Source: Dolichospermum sp. LEGE 00240 (GTDB lineage Bacteria > Cyanobacteriota > Cyanobacteriia > Cyanobacteriales > Nostocaceae). From it: DNA of 54,317 bases. Location of the stretch: assembly GCF_015207875.1 (NCBI RefSeq), contig NZ_JADEVZ010000032.1:1-54317 (forward strand). The letters run 5' to 3'. Made by a program: the position numbers and the translations under genes. Under the pieces are notes generated by a model that saw nothing but the letters and a program-made list of their open reading frames with translations, made no database searches and was not told the DNA's origin. Within the stretch, counting starts at the first letter, position 1, and each line of letters begins with the position of its first letter. Positions 1 to 9,361 of the stretch are shown piece after piece.

Positions 1-124
1 TGTAATGTTCCAGATTGCATTGTGCTGTGGAAGGTTTGCTGATTTTTCTAATTGTCCGATACCTGATAAGTAGATGATACTTTTTATCAATACACTATTT
101 TACTACTTTGTCAATGCGTAAGTC
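1..124. mobile_element. probable end of an IS or MITE that truncates hsdM
   Basis: The hsdM reading frame stops matching its family at about base 126, and the bases that follow on its strand read GGACTTACGCA. From memory this motif recurs at the ends of small mobile elements in Nostocales genomes. The element would continue past the left edge of the window, so no second end or target duplication can be seen. No transposase reading frame is visible in these bases. The assignment rests on the abrupt loss of coding similarity plus the terminal motif, so confidence is low. Confidence 0.35.
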
Positions 125-1376
125 CTATGATCCACCTTCTAATATTACTTTCACCACTGCCCGCATCTCCTGTAAATAAAGGTGAACCATTAAAGACAAT
201 GGCAATTTTTGAACCTTCTCCCCCTTCCTCTGGTGGTTTGTGCATTTTAGAAATCATGTGTTGGAGGAACAACAATGAACCATCATTAATGCGTGGTAAA
301 CCTGCGCCAAATCTGCCATTAAATCCTAAGCTTTCATATTCATCTTTAACAAATTCTTCCTCTGGTTTCCATTCTACTCCAAAGGGAGGATTGGCAAACA
401 TATAATGAAATTTTTTATCAGGGTGTCCGTCATGGGGTAAGAAGTTATTACTCTTAACTTTGGCGTTTTTTACTCCCAATGTATCGCCATAAATGATATT
501 ATCAATGGGTTCATCTTTAATCAGTAAATCTGCACAACAAATAGCATAGGATTCGGGGTTATATTCTTGCCCAAATAATCCTAAGTTAGCTTGGGGATTC
601 TGATTTTTAATATGTTCTTCTGCTACTGATAACATTCCCCCTGTTCCGGCTGTGGGGTCATAAATAGAACGATAAATACCTTGTTTAAAGACATCTTGTT
701 CATCACAGAAAACCAAATTTACCATCAGGCGAATTACTTCACGGGGTGTAAAGTGGTCCCCTGCTTCTTCGTTGGCTTGTTCATTAAATTTTCTCACCAA
801 TTCTTCAAATAAATAACCCATTTGTAGGTTAGAAAGTTTCTCTGGTGATACATCTATTTCTGGGTTACAAAGTTCTTTAATCACTAAATATAAGCGATTA
901 CTTTCATCGAGTTTTTCTATTTCCGCATCAAAATCAAATTTTTCAAATATATCTCGCGCTCTGGGGGAGAAGCCATTGATATAATTACGTAAGTTACTGG
1001 TAATGCCATCTGGGTCACTCAATAAACTTACATATTGGGGAACATAGTTAGGTTCTGTGGATGAGGTATCAGATTTATTAAATGTAAATTTGCTGATGTT
1101 GTATAAAGGTTGAGTTCTATCTGTACCAGTGGCAACTTTGGCGATCGCTTTTTCTAGCGCGTCTCCTTTTATCCCCATCCCCTCATATTTTACTTGGGCT
1201 TCCAGTACAGCTTTTTTAGTTGGTTCTAATACCGCATCTAGCCGCCGCAACACTATCAAAGGTAACATCACTCGCCGATATGAGGGAGGGCGGTAAGGTC
1301 CCCGGAGTTTGTCGGCTATACTCCAAATAAAACCGACTAACTCTTGATGATTTGTATTTCCCGTAGTTGTCACCAT
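111..1376 (-). pseudogene. hsdM: type I restriction-modification DNA methyltransferase subunit HsdM, 3'-truncated
   Basis: HsdM is the N6-adenine methyltransferase subunit that, with HsdS, methylates type I target sites. The 421-residue product has the N-terminal HsdM helical domain (about residues 10-160) and the methyltransferase fold. SAM-binding motif I reads DPTAGTGGML and the N6-adenine motif IV reads NPPF within FANPPFGVEWK. The family usually runs to roughly 500-700 residues. This frame ends soon after SNIRRWII with the foreign tail GLTH, so the region after motif IV that contacts HsdS is gone. No hsdS or hsdR is in the window. I infer a non-functional or severely crippled methylase. 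The start ATG at 1376 fits the usual family N-terminus. Confidence 0.85.
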
Positions 1377-1485
1377 AGTAATTTTCAGTAATTGAATATT
1401 TAATAGGACTTATACCAATTCTGTATGAAGATGCACACAAAAATACCCCCATTGCCAGGGGCAATAAACATAAGCAGTTTTACAT

Positions 1486-1699
1486 AGGGGTTGCTGAATA
1501 AAGCAAAAACCTAGATATATCAACAGTTTCAGGCTAAAAAAATTGGAGCAGGTGCAAGAAATAAGCGATGAAAGCATCAAAAACCGTTCATTTACCCAGA
1601 TTTTAGAATATTCTGATCTCCTTCTAATTCTTCCTCCTGACTCCTGACTCCTGACTTCTGACTCCTAGCCCTAACGGAAAGACTTTTTCAGCAAGCCCT
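1486..1699. mobile_element. 214-bp MITE-like element with imperfect terminal inverted repeats
   Basis: The left end reads AGGGGTTGCTGAA and the right end is the near reverse complement, TTCAGCAAGCCCT. The element is flanked by the direct repeat ACAT at 1482-1485 and 1700-1703, as expected for a 4-bp target duplication. There is no coding frame inside, and its right half carries heptamer repeats of the TGACTCC type (about 1633-1672). It lies between hsdM and the TPR gene. I infer a non-autonomous element moved by a transposase elsewhere in the genome; the IS family is not assigned. Confidence 0.65.
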
Positions 1700-1806
1700 A
1701 CATACAATTGGTAAGTACCCAAGGAAAATTAATTTAACATATTGATTGAAAACCAAAACGCCTGTATTCCTGACTCCCTATTTCCTATCCCCTATCCCCC
1801 AAACCC

Positions 1807-2712
1807 TTACGGAGTAGCCGTAGGAGATGACGTAGGTGATTCTGTGGATGAAGGCGTAGGTGATTCCGTGGGAGTAGGATTAGAAGCTGCGGCTTTATTA
1901 ATCTCGTCCTTATATTGAGCCGGTGCTAAAGCTGTGGCACTATCAAACAAAGGTTTTGCTTCATCAAGCTTACCTTGTTGCTTAAACAGCATTGCCTTTG
2001 CTAACACAGGGCGAAAATCTTGAGCATCTTTCTTAATTGCTTCATCATAAGTAGAGATAGCTTTCTCATCATTCTTTTGAAAAGCGTAAACACTACCTAA
2101 AAGTACCTGCACTGCAACTACATCCACACTTCCCGGTTGAATAGTATTAGCTTGGGTAGCAGCAGCCAAACTTTCTTGTAATAAACCAATAGCTGCTTCT
2201 GGACGCTTTTCGCTTAATTGCAAATTTACCATCCCCTGCAAAGCCTTCAAATCGCCCGGTTTTGTCGTTAAAATAGTCCGGTAAGTTTGAGCAGCCCCCT
2301 CCTTATCGCCAATTTGTTGTTTAGCCTGTGCCAATAAAACCCCATACTCTGACTGTTGGGGATTGAGTTTAGCAAGTTTTTCCAAAGGTTCAATCACAGC
2401 TTGAATATCCGCTGGTTTCACTTCCCCTTGGCTCTTTTGACTCAACAAACCCAGACGTGCTTGCAAAAGTCCCTTGAGTGCAGTTTGATTCTCTGTATCT
2501 TTTTGTAAAACTAATTCATAACCCCGAACTTGATCTTCCAGTTTTGACTTTTGCTCCGATGAAGATATTTTAGGTTCAGCAGTAGGCTGATTCTGTGGTG
2601 ATGATTCAGGGTTAATCGCTGTGATTATAGGTATAATAGAAACCCCTATAAAAGCAACAACAGCGAAAGCTAACACTACTCGGACTACCCAGCGATTACG
2701 CGATTCAGACAC
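1807..2712 (-). CDS. membrane-anchored tetratricopeptide repeat protein
   Basis: This is a 301-residue protein. A basic N-terminus (ESRNRW) precedes one hydrophobic segment at about residues 9-32, which should be a membrane anchor or uncleaved signal. A Gln/Ser/Glu-rich linker follows, then TPR-type helical pairs from about residue 60 to 275 with repeated A-x-x-x-Y/G patterns. The C-terminal 25 residues are a Pro/Thr/Ser tail (ESPTPSSTESPT) of low complexity. TPR proteins of this shape usually act as periplasmic or thylakoid-lumen scaffolds. The specific partner cannot be read from the sequence. It stands alone, facing away from the gene at 3104. Confidence 0.8.
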   Translation of the reverse strand: MSESRNRWVVRVVLAFAVVAFIGVSIIPIITAINPESSPQNQPTAEPKISSSEQKSKLEDQVRGYELVLQKDTENQTALKGLLQARLGLLSQKSQGEVKPADIQAVIEPLEKLAKLNPQQSEYGVLLAQAKQQIGDKEGAAQTYRTILTTKPGDLKALQGMVNLQLSEKRPEAAIGLLQESLAAATQANTIQPGSVDVVAVQVLLGSVYAFQKNDEKAISTYDEAIKKDAQDFRPVLAKAMLFKQQGKLDEAKPLFDSATALAPAQYKDEINKAAASNPTPTESPTPSSTESPTSSPTATP

Positions 2713-3103
2713 AATATTATTCTGCTCCTAAATGGTAATGAAATTAATGGCAAAGTTAAAAATTTCCAAAACTTTGCGGAATACGGTCATTTGTCTGTGA
2801 ATTTTATAACAAATAAATATCTATCCTGCTAAAGTAAGTGATGACTTTAGGAAGACCCGTCAGAATTATCGCTATGCTATGCTTCCGATAGCGTAGCTTG
2901 GCGTAAGCCATAACTGGATTAAAGACGCTAAATTGCACATTTAGTGTATAAATGTGGGGTTTTGCGTCTTGATTTTCGTACAGAGCATTAAGCGAGTAGC
3001 CAGATTAAAAAGAAATATACTTTAATCAGTTACACACTGGCTCTTTTCCTTTGTCTTTATTAAATCCCATAATGGGGTATGTCTTGTGCCGCAAGGAGTT
3101 TTT
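2713..3103. other. intergenic region between divergent genes, with one dispersed palindromic repeat
   Basis: This 391-bp gap separates the divergent TPR gene and the gene at 3104. Around 2870-2912 is a dispersed short repeat rich in GCTATGC, GATAGCGTAGC and GGCGTAAGCC, a type seen several times in the window. I see no RNA gene and no convincing open frame. Promoters for both neighbours must lie here, but no clear -35/-10 pair stands out. Confidence 0.5.
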
Positions 3104-4117
3104 ATGAATTCCGACCTGATGCCGTCTTCTGAATCCGCAAATTTCACAGCCTCTAACCAAGGCGTAAAAGAGATTGAATCCCCTGTTAATGCTAATACAT
3201 TAGCAGACCAATCCTCTAAACTGGAAAGTTCTCTCACTGGCTCTAGCAAACCTGATTCTAATGGACATTTGACTAATCGAGAACAACCAATTCCCCCTCC
3301 TAGTGAACCGACTCAATACCGAGCTATTGGGTTAATTAGGGGGTGTTACCATGCTAGTGATGAACAGTTCACCCAAGGAACACTCATCACAAAAGATGGG
3401 GTTGAACTTAATGCCGTCCTTTTAGGTCGGATTATGAGTTTAGTCAAAAATCACTTAGACCTAGAAAAAGAACATCTATGGGTAGTTTATCCCCGCACTA
3501 GACAAGAAAATGACGCATTGCACCTGCAAATTGTTGGTGTTTGGGAACCAGAAAATCTGGCAAAATATGAACTAGATGCAGATGTCCCAGATCCGACTGC
3601 GCGAAAGTTACATAACTCTCCCGTAGTGTCTGATAACGGTAGCGTAGCGTCAACCATTCAGCCAAAACCCTCATCAGCAGTTCCTGATGGTGGTTTTTCT
3701 GTGCGTGGTGAGGTAGTTTACCAGTCCTTTGACGAAAGGAGTTTGGTGGTGAAAATCAAACAAGCTCCCCGTAAACCTACTGATAAAGCTAAATATTTTA
3801 AGTTGAAACTCAAGGGCGTATTAACCACCAAAGCTGTGGGTAAGTTCTGGGACTTCAATGTTAAACGGGAAGCTGACGCATTAGTAATAGTTAATGCTGA
3901 AGCGATCGCCGATTTACCCAAAAAACGCAAACCACCCTTCAAAGGAGCGCCTCGTGGTGCTGGTGGTGGTGGTAGAAAGCCATTCCCTCCCAGACGCAAT
4001 GGAGAAGCCCCACGTCCCATTAAAAAGACGGGCGGTGATTCCACAGTCATCACTAAACCCGTACCAAAAACCCCCACTCCTAAGCCAGTTAAAAAGCCTA
4101 AACCTGCGGGGGATTAA
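3104..4117 (+). CDS. conserved cyanobacterial protein with a basic Pro/Lys-rich tail, function unknown
   Basis: The 337-residue product begins at the ATG at 3104, chosen because AAGGAG sits five bases upstream (3093-3098); an in-frame GTG at 3086 lacks such a site. Three parts can be seen. There is a low-complexity Ser/Asn-rich N-terminus, and a central folded part around YRAIGLIRGCYHAS, which looks conserved in cyanobacteria. A strongly basic Gly/Pro/Lys/Arg tail starts at about residue 275 and contains KKRKPPFKG and KPVPKTPTPKPVKKPKP. The tail resembles those that bind nucleic acid or ribosomes, which is only an inference. One dispersed repeat fragment (GGTAGCGTAGCGTC, about 3638-3651) lies inside the coding region. 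It converges with the HcyBio gene. Confidence 0.7.
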   Translation: MNSDLMPSSESANFTASNQGVKEIESPVNANTLADQSSKLESSLTGSSKPDSNGHLTNREQPIPPPSEPTQYRAIGLIRGCYHASDEQFTQGTLITKDGVELNAVLLGRIMSLVKNHLDLEKEHLWVVYPRTRQENDALHLQIVGVWEPENLAKYELDADVPDPTARKLHNSPVVSDNGSVASTIQPKPSSAVPDGGFSVRGEVVYQSFDERSLVVKIKQAPRKPTDKAKYFKLKLKGVLTTKAVGKFWDFNVKREADALVIVNAEAIADLPKKRKPPFKGAPRGAGGGGRKPFPPRRNGEAPRPIKKTGGDSTVITKPVPKTPTPKPVKKPKPAGD

Positions 4118-4121
4118 TTAG

Positions 4122-4242
4122 CAGGGGAGCAGGGGAGCAGGGGAGCAGGGGAGCAGGGGAGAAAATTATCTTCTTCTTTCTTCTTTCTTCTTCCTTCTTT
4201 CTTCTTCCTCCTGAACTCCTGACTCCTGACTCCTGACTCCTC
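4122..4242. repeat. short tandem repeats between convergent genes
   Basis: Five copies of a GCAGGGGA heptamer-like unit are followed by a CTTCTTTCTTCTTCC pyrimidine tract and by repeats of CTGACTC. The purine-rich left half and the pyrimidine-rich right half can pair, so the transcript could form a long hairpin between the two convergent genes. Such heptamer arrays are typical of heterocystous cyanobacteria. Confidence 0.8.
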
Positions 4243-4245
4243 ATC

Positions 4246-5415
4246 TCAAAATTCCGTCCAACGGTCTTGGGGTAAAAAAGAACGTTCCATAGGAATTGGG
4301 GCTACTGGTTCAGTGAGAGTGAATTTCCCTTCTGTAATCCAGAGTTTTAACTCTTGGGCTACTTGTCGAGAAAGAAACAAACTAGCTAAAGAAGCTACTC
4401 GTACCGTCCTCCCTTCAATAGTGACACGCCCAGATTTAAGTTGCGCGTAACTCACTAAACCGAAGGTAGGACGGACACGACGAGGAATTGAAAAATCTAC
4501 GATTGGCGCTACTAGGTCTTTGTCTTGGACAGCACAGCGTTCTACCACACCAGCATTTAAAACTGGCAATGGTACACCTACACCCATCATTAAAGATGGT
4601 CCGTAGCTTTTAAAATAACAACCCCGTATCCATCGCGCATCCATTTGTTTAGCATCACCAATTAACGCTAAAGTTGCCGATGGTCCAATAGGTGTCCGAT
4701 TTTCTAAACGCTTTTGCAAGGGAAAATGTTGTGTCCCTTCCCAAGCTACATAACCAATACCCCCAGCGAGAAAAATCCTTGTCCCAATCCCCACAAGTTG
4801 TAAATCGGGGTCATTGAGGAGGGGTGACAGCGAACCAGGGTTAGAATAGACTGCATTCCCTACACGGGGTTGCAATGGTCCTAAATAGGTATGCAGTGGG
4901 CGATCGCCTCCATTCACCCCAACAATAAAATTTTGATAAAGATTGCGCGGATTAAATAAATAAAACTGATTGATAGTGTCACGGGTGACAGTGGTTTCAA
5001 ATGTAGCTCTAGGGTAACAATCGGTAACTTGTCCTACAGCGCGAACTTGGATAGATTTACCGGCAATTAAATCCTCAATTACATGACCACCACCATGTTC
5101 TCGCACTTCTTCCCCATCTAAAGAGTCAACTGGACAACTAGCACCCAAGTATAAATCTACTGCCCCAAAACCAGCATAAGCTGGAACTCCATCCAACCAG
5201 CAACGCCGAATTTTAATGGGTGGGTCAGTATGTCCTAAGTTAATAATTGCACCACTCGATTCCATTGGCTCAAATGTGCCAGTGGTAATTACATCTACTT
5301 CCTTGGCGGTTTTAGTCACACCAATTTCGGCAACTCGCGCTTTTAACTCTTCAACCGTCCAGACTACCGCCCGTTTTCGGCTGATTCTTTCATTAATTTC
5401 CGCAATTGTTCGCAT
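4246..5415 (-). CDS. homocysteine biosynthesis (HcyBio, DUF39) family protein
   Basis: The 389-residue protein matches the DUF39/HcyBio family, implicated in archaea and some bacteria in reductive sulfur transfer to make homocysteine. Recognisable family stretches are EVDVITTGTFEPMESSGA near residue 39, HTDPPIK, GGGHVIEDL, and an internal GVGVPLPVLN. It is close to full length for the bacterial form and is predicted to be soluble. The start ATG at 5415 gives MRTIAEINERI. The CBS or ferredoxin partner found beside archaeal homologues is not present here. The reaction is inferred from the family and has not been established for the cyanobacterial branch. Confidence 0.8.
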   Translation of the reverse strand: MRTIAEINERISRKRAVVWTVEELKARVAEIGVTKTAKEVDVITTGTFEPMESSGAIINLGHTDPPIKIRRCWLDGVPAYAGFGAVDLYLGASCPVDSLDGEEVREHGGGHVIEDLIAGKSIQVRAVGQVTDCYPRATFETTVTRDTINQFYLFNPRNLYQNFIVGVNGGDRPLHTYLGPLQPRVGNAVYSNPGSLSPLLNDPDLQLVGIGTRIFLAGGIGYVAWEGTQHFPLQKRLENRTPIGPSATLALIGDAKQMDARWIRGCYFKSYGPSLMMGVGVPLPVLNAGVVERCAVQDKDLVAPIVDFSIPRRVRPTFGLVSYAQLKSGRVTIEGRTVRVASLASLFLSRQVAQELKLWITEGKFTLTEPVAPIPMERSFLPQDRWTEF

Positions 5416-5437
5416 TTTTAATCTGAAGGACTATCAC

Positions 5438-5543
5438 TCGATTTTGGATTGACGATTTTGGATTTTGGATTGACTCCATCCTTCAGGACGGGGATTGTAC
5501 CAAATTCTTTTAATCTAAAATCTCAAATCTCAAATCTCAAATT
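5438..5543. repeat. AT-rich inverted repeat element (ATTTTGGATT / AATCTAAAATC type)
   Basis: Units such as GATTTTGGATT on the left are mirrored by AATCTAAAATCTCAAATCTC on the right, around a core containing GGACGGGGATTGTACC. A related arrangement occurs at about 7655-7802. Transcripts would fold into a long imperfect stem. It lies between hisD and the HcyBio gene, both on the minus strand. Confidence 0.6.
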
Positions 5544-5548
5544 CCTGG

Positions 5549-6844
5549 TCAATCCTCTACCCTGAGTTTAACGGAGTCAGCATGGGAAGGTAGACCTTCT
5601 GTAGTTGCTAAGATGTCAATGGCAGATGCCACTTTTTCCAAGGCAGTTTGTGAGTATTGAATAATACTTGAGTGTTTTAAAAATGTTTCTACCCCTAAAG
5701 CGGAAGCATAACGGGCTGCACCAGAAGTAGGTAAGGTATGGTTGGGACCTGCCAAATAATCGCCTACAGCTTCAGGTGTGGAACTACCCAGGAAAATCGC
5801 TCCAGCATGGCGAATTTGGTTAATTAAAGCCCAAGGATCAGCAACTTCTAATTCTAGGTGTTCTGGTGCAAACTCGTTGGACAGTTCGGCGGCGGCGGCG
5901 AGGGATTCTACCACCACAATTAAACCATAATGGGCGATCGCCTTTTCCGTATCTATCCGGCGCGGGTGATCTACCAATTGTCTTTCCACCGCCATTTGCA
6001 CTTTTTTCGCCAACCCCGCATCCGTTGTCAGCAAAATCGCTGCCGCCATCGGATCATGTTCTGCTTGGGCTAATAAGTCCGCTGCTACATACACAGGATT
6101 AGCTGTTTCATCAGCAATCACCAGCACTTCGCTCGGACCTGCTAAAGAATCAATGCCCACAGTTCCGTAAACTAACTTTTTAGCCAAGGTGACATAAATA
6201 TTACCGGGTCCAGTAATCACATTGACTTTGGGGATAGTCTCCGTGCCATAGGCTAAAGCTGCGATGGCTTGAGCGCCTCCTACACGGTAAATTTCCTGAA
6301 CCCCTGCTTCTTGGGCCGCTACCAAAACCGCAGGATTCACCATTTTACCGCCTCTCACTGGTGTCACCATCACTACACGAGGCACACCTGCCACTTTTGC
6401 CGGAATGGCATTCATTAACACCGTACTAGGATAACAGGCTCTACCGCCTGGTATATATAAACCCGCTCGATCTACCGGGGTGTAGCGTTTGCCTAAAACT
6501 ACTTCATCATCGCCAAACTGTACCCAGCTTTTGGGGACGCGCTGACGATGAAAAGCCTCTATTTTTTGGCAAGCTAGACGAATCGCCTGGAGTAGATCCT
6601 TGGATACCTGTTGGTAGGCTGCATCCAGTTCCGATCCTGTTACCTTGAGTTCTTCTGCTTTCAGAATTTGGTGATCAAATTCGGCTGTATAATGTAGTAC
6701 AGCTTTGTCGCCTTGGCGCTTCACCGCTTGCAACACTTCGCGGACTGTTGCTTCTTTATGAAGTACCTGTTCATCCTGGGTGCGATCGCAGATCCGTTGA
6801 AGTTCTGATCTAACGTCTGCCTGCTGAGTAATAATTCGCAGCAT
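5549..6844 (-). CDS. hisD: histidinol dehydrogenase
   Basis: HisD catalyses the last two steps of histidine synthesis, oxidising L-histidinol to L-histidine with two NAD+ in the cytosol. The 431-residue length is standard. Family landmarks in order are DRAGLYIPGG, VVMVTPVRGG, VGGAQAIAALAYG, GPGNIYV, GIDSLAGPSEVLVIAD and the catalytic stretch EFAPEHLELE. Near the C-terminus is the substrate and zinc region PNHTLPTSGAARYASAL. The start at 6844 gives MLRIITQQ and agrees with other cyanobacterial HisD. It is transcribed away from rpsT. No other his genes are nearby, as is usual in cyanobacteria. Confidence 0.97.
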   Translation of the reverse strand: MLRIITQQADVRSELQRICDRTQDEQVLHKEATVREVLQAVKRQGDKAVLHYTAEFDHQILKAEELKVTGSELDAAYQQVSKDLLQAIRLACQKIEAFHRQRVPKSWVQFGDDEVVLGKRYTPVDRAGLYIPGGRACYPSTVLMNAIPAKVAGVPRVVMVTPVRGGKMVNPAVLVAAQEAGVQEIYRVGGAQAIAALAYGTETIPKVNVITGPGNIYVTLAKKLVYGTVGIDSLAGPSEVLVIADETANPVYVAADLLAQAEHDPMAAAILLTTDAGLAKKVQMAVERQLVDHPRRIDTEKAIAHYGLIVVVESLAAAAELSNEFAPEHLELEVADPWALINQIRHAGAIFLGSSTPEAVGDYLAGPNHTLPTSGAARYASALGVETFLKHSSIIQYSQTALEKVASAIDILATTEGLPSHADSVKLRVED

Positions 6845-7315
6845 GGAGTAATGACAATACCAAATTTTACAATATTCACAAAATAAGAACCATCTCAGCT
6901 TGAGACCAGCTACGACAACATCGCGTTAGTAGAACAACCATTCACAATAGCTAAAAAGCCTAAAATATCAAGCTTTTTGACTTTTGACTTTTGACTTTCG
7001 ACTTCCGCTGGGCGGCGTTAGAGGATCAAGCTGAATGTAATTCTCTTCTCTAGCTTAACCTGGATTTTTTTTGATACTACTTGATAAAATTCAGACAGCC
7101 TGAGAAATTTAACATTCCCGCAGTCTGAATTGAGGGAATTGACCTGGTTTCCTTGTCAGTAAATCATTCTAATCTATTTTTTCAGGGGATCTCATCAGCT
7201 TTTCCGCCCAAATAAAATATTTTTTTGCAGAACCTATCACATTAGCGAAAATAATGCTATATTTATTAAACCTAGTAGTGTGTGTACATAATTAATAGTC
7301 TTTTTTGGAATTACT
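6845..7315. other. divergent intergenic region hisD/rpsT with TTTTGAC repeats
   Basis: This 471-bp gap carries a TTTTGAC heptamer array at about 6975-7003 and otherwise AT-rich sequence. A possible rpsT promoter has TTGCAG at 7225-7230 with an AT-rich -10-like region near 7250-7262, but the spacing is not decisive. No tRNA or other RNA gene was recognised. Confidence 0.45.
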
Positions 7316-7603
7316 GTGGCGAATACAAAGTCTGCTCTTAAACGCGCACAAATCGCAGAACGTAACCGACTGCGTAATAAAGCATATAAATCAGCCGTAA
7401 GAACGCTGATGAAAAAATACTTTAGTTCTGTGGAAGCTTGTGCTGCTAACCCGACAACAGAACTCAAGCAGGAAGTGGAAGCGAGAATGTCCGAAGCTTA
7501 CAGCAAAATTGATAAAGCTGTAAAAACTGGCGTACTGCATCCCAACAATGGAGCCAGAAAAAAATCTAGATTGGCTCATAAACACAAAACCCTTACCGCT
7601 TAG
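7316..7603 (+). CDS. rpsT: 30S ribosomal protein S20
   Basis: S20 binds 16S rRNA early in small-subunit assembly. The 95-residue, strongly basic product begins [20 protein letters not shown], the diagnostic S20 N-terminus, and ends [13 protein letters not shown] near the C-terminus, also typical. The start codon is GTG at 7316; GTG or other weak starts are common for S20 and fit its autoregulation in other bacteria. It heads the rpsT-tatD-rpoB-rpoC1-rpoC2 array, an order I recall as conserved in cyanobacteria. Confidence 0.97.
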   Translation: MANTKSALKRAQIAERNRLRNKAYKSAVRTLMKKYFSSVEACAANPTTELKQEVEARMSEAYSKIDKAVKTGVLHPNNGARKKSRLAHKHKTLTA

Positions 7604-7654
7604 TCAATAGTTCAGTGGTCAAGAGATTTGGGATTTACCTTAGCGCAGCGTACG

Positions 7655-7802
7655 CAGCGAGTATTTTTGATTTTGGATTTACTTCTACCCTCAACTGTGG
7701 AGACTGATGATTTTAGATTGGTGATTTGGGATTAATTCCCCTCTCTCATGGCGGAGCTTGTACCAAAGATTCTCAATCTAAAATCTAAAGTCCAAAATCT
7801 AA
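7655..7802. repeat. AT-rich inverted repeat between rpsT and tatD
   Basis: Copies of GATTTTGGATT, GATTTTAGATT and GATTTGGGATT are mirrored by AATCTAAAATCTAAAG and CCAAAATCTAAAATTT. The shared core GTACCAAA relates it to the element at 5438-5543. A palindromic fragment TTAGCGCAGCGTACGCAGCG lies just before it (about 7639-7658). Confidence 0.6.
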
Positions 7803-7821
7803 AATTTTTCACCGACAAGTC

Positions 7822-8607
7822 ATGCAACTTATAGATACCCACGTACACATTAACTTTGACACTTTTCAGCCAGATTTAGCAGCCGTACGTTCTCGGTGGC
7901 AAGAAGCAGGAGTAGTGAGATTAGTCCACTCCTGTGTTCATCCCCAGGAATTTGCGAGTATTCAAGCTATAGCAGAGCAGTTTCCTGAACTTAGTTTTGC
8001 TGTAGGGCTACATCCTCTAGATGCTCATAAATGGGATCAGCAAACAGCTACCCAAATCAAGTCTTTAGCCAGTTCTCATGCCCAGGTGGTAGCCATTGGG
8101 GAAATGGGGTTGGATTTTTACAAAGCAGATAATTATGAGCATCAACAGCAAGTATTTACATCACAATTAGCGATCGCTTGTGAACTCAATTTACCAGTGA
8201 TCATCCATTGTCGTGATGCAGCACCTGCTGTCAGAGACATACTGCAAAAATGGCGGAAATTGCATGGAGAAAGAGTACGGGGTGTCATGCACTGCTGGGG
8301 AGGGACACCGGAAGAAACTCAATGGTTTCTGGATTTAGGCTTCTATATTAGCTTCAGCGGCACTGTTACCTTCAAGAATGCTCAGACTATTCAAGCGAGC
8401 GCGGCTATGGTGGATAGCGATCGCTTGCTGATAGAAACAGATTGTCCTTTTCTGTCACCCGTTCCTAAACGGGGTGAAAAACGCAATGAACCGGCTTATG
8501 TTCGCTATGTAGCGGCAGCACTAGCAAAACTACGAGCCGAAACAATAGAAGAAATTGCCCAGAAAACCACCCAAAATGCCTGTAGATTATTCGGTCTCTC
8601 ATTATAA
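7822..8607 (+). CDS. tatD: TatD family metal-dependent hydrolase (DNase)
   Basis: TatD proteins are two-metal TIM-barrel hydrolases with 3'-5' exonuclease activity, implicated in DNA repair. The 261-residue protein shows the full metal-binding set: the HxH motif DTHVHINF (His7, His9), the bridging Glu in GEMGLDFYK, His residues in PVIIHCRDA and MHCWGG, and Asp in LLIETDCPF. Length is typical. It lies between rpsT and rpoB in the same direction. No tatABC genes are present, so the name reflects the family only. Confidence 0.92.
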   Translation: MQLIDTHVHINFDTFQPDLAAVRSRWQEAGVVRLVHSCVHPQEFASIQAIAEQFPELSFAVGLHPLDAHKWDQQTATQIKSLASSHAQVVAIGEMGLDFYKADNYEHQQQVFTSQLAIACELNLPVIIHCRDAAPAVRDILQKWRKLHGERVRGVMHCWGGTPEETQWFLDLGFYISFSGTVTFKNAQTIQASAAMVDSDRLLIETDCPFLSPVPKRGEKRNEPAYVRYVAAALAKLRAETIEEIAQKTTQNACRLFGLSL

Positions 8608-9361
8608 GTAGGTAGGCGTTAAAATTTATCGTTATGGCAAGGCAAGAGGCAAGAGGCAAGAAACTATGAGGAGGATAAAAATGTGCTAAAATTATTCCCT
8701 CGAAAACATTGAGGTCAAGCCATAATGGTAAAGGAAGGATAATAATTCCTAAAGCTCAATTTGTGCTGTTATCAACCCGATATTAGCCGGCTCGAGAATT
8801 TGTGGTTTTAGCCCGCTTAATCAATCGAAGCGACCCCAATCTAAAATCCAACATTGTCTGCCCATCCACTTAAATCTCTACAAACGGATGCTCTCAATAG
8901 ATCACAAGCAATGGCAACCAAGGTTTCACTCTCAAAAAACTTGAAAAGGTGGAAACAGCAATCCTTTGGTATATCAAACAATAAAGAAAATCGTTAAAAG
9001 TAATTGTCCACTCCAGACAATCATAGCAATATCAAATCCATAGTGCAGCCTTAAACACAACGTTGCCCTATCAAATCCTACTACGGTGTCAGTCCCCAGT
9101 TTTGGGAATCCACAGCCAGGATCAAGTGCGAGGTGTAAAAGATGAAAAAGTGTGAAGTAGAAAGAAATGTTAGGGCTGACGCGACTCTTGCACTATCAGT
9201 CAAAAATCTAGCAACAGACTATTTATTCTCAAGCTTATGGACTTCATACCTTTGAATTCATATTTTAGCACAAAGCCTTCATGGCAGACTCGCAGCTATG
9301 GCTGCGCCACGCAAGCTATCGGCTTCCTTTAAAGTTTAACCAGGTTGATAAAGGTAAAGGC
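8608..9361. other. long leader or intergenic region before rpoB with heptamer and palindromic repeats
   Basis: This gap is about 750 bp. It carries a GGCAAGA heptamer array at about 8638-8660 and, just upstream of rpoB (about 9292-9324), a dispersed repeat containing CGCCACGCAAGCTATC. Between them I see no convincing frame, RNA gene or IS. The length suggests that rpoB has its own promoter here. An upstream in-frame ATG at 9281 exists, but its codons run straight through the dispersed repeat. Confidence 0.55.

Noticed and set aside
3718-4077. 119-codon antisense frame opposite the basic tail gene
   Set aside because: Its composition is the complement of a Pro/Lys/Gly-rich coding region, and it has no independent support.
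8608-9280. tRNA or riboswitch in the long rpoB leader
   Set aside because: No cloverleaf, conserved riboswitch core or clear terminator-antiterminator pair could be read.
9281-9361. Upstream ATG extending rpoB by 27 residues
   Set aside because: The extension is encoded by a dispersed palindromic repeat (CGCCACGCAAGCTATC), and remembered Nostoc RpoB begins near MTNE.
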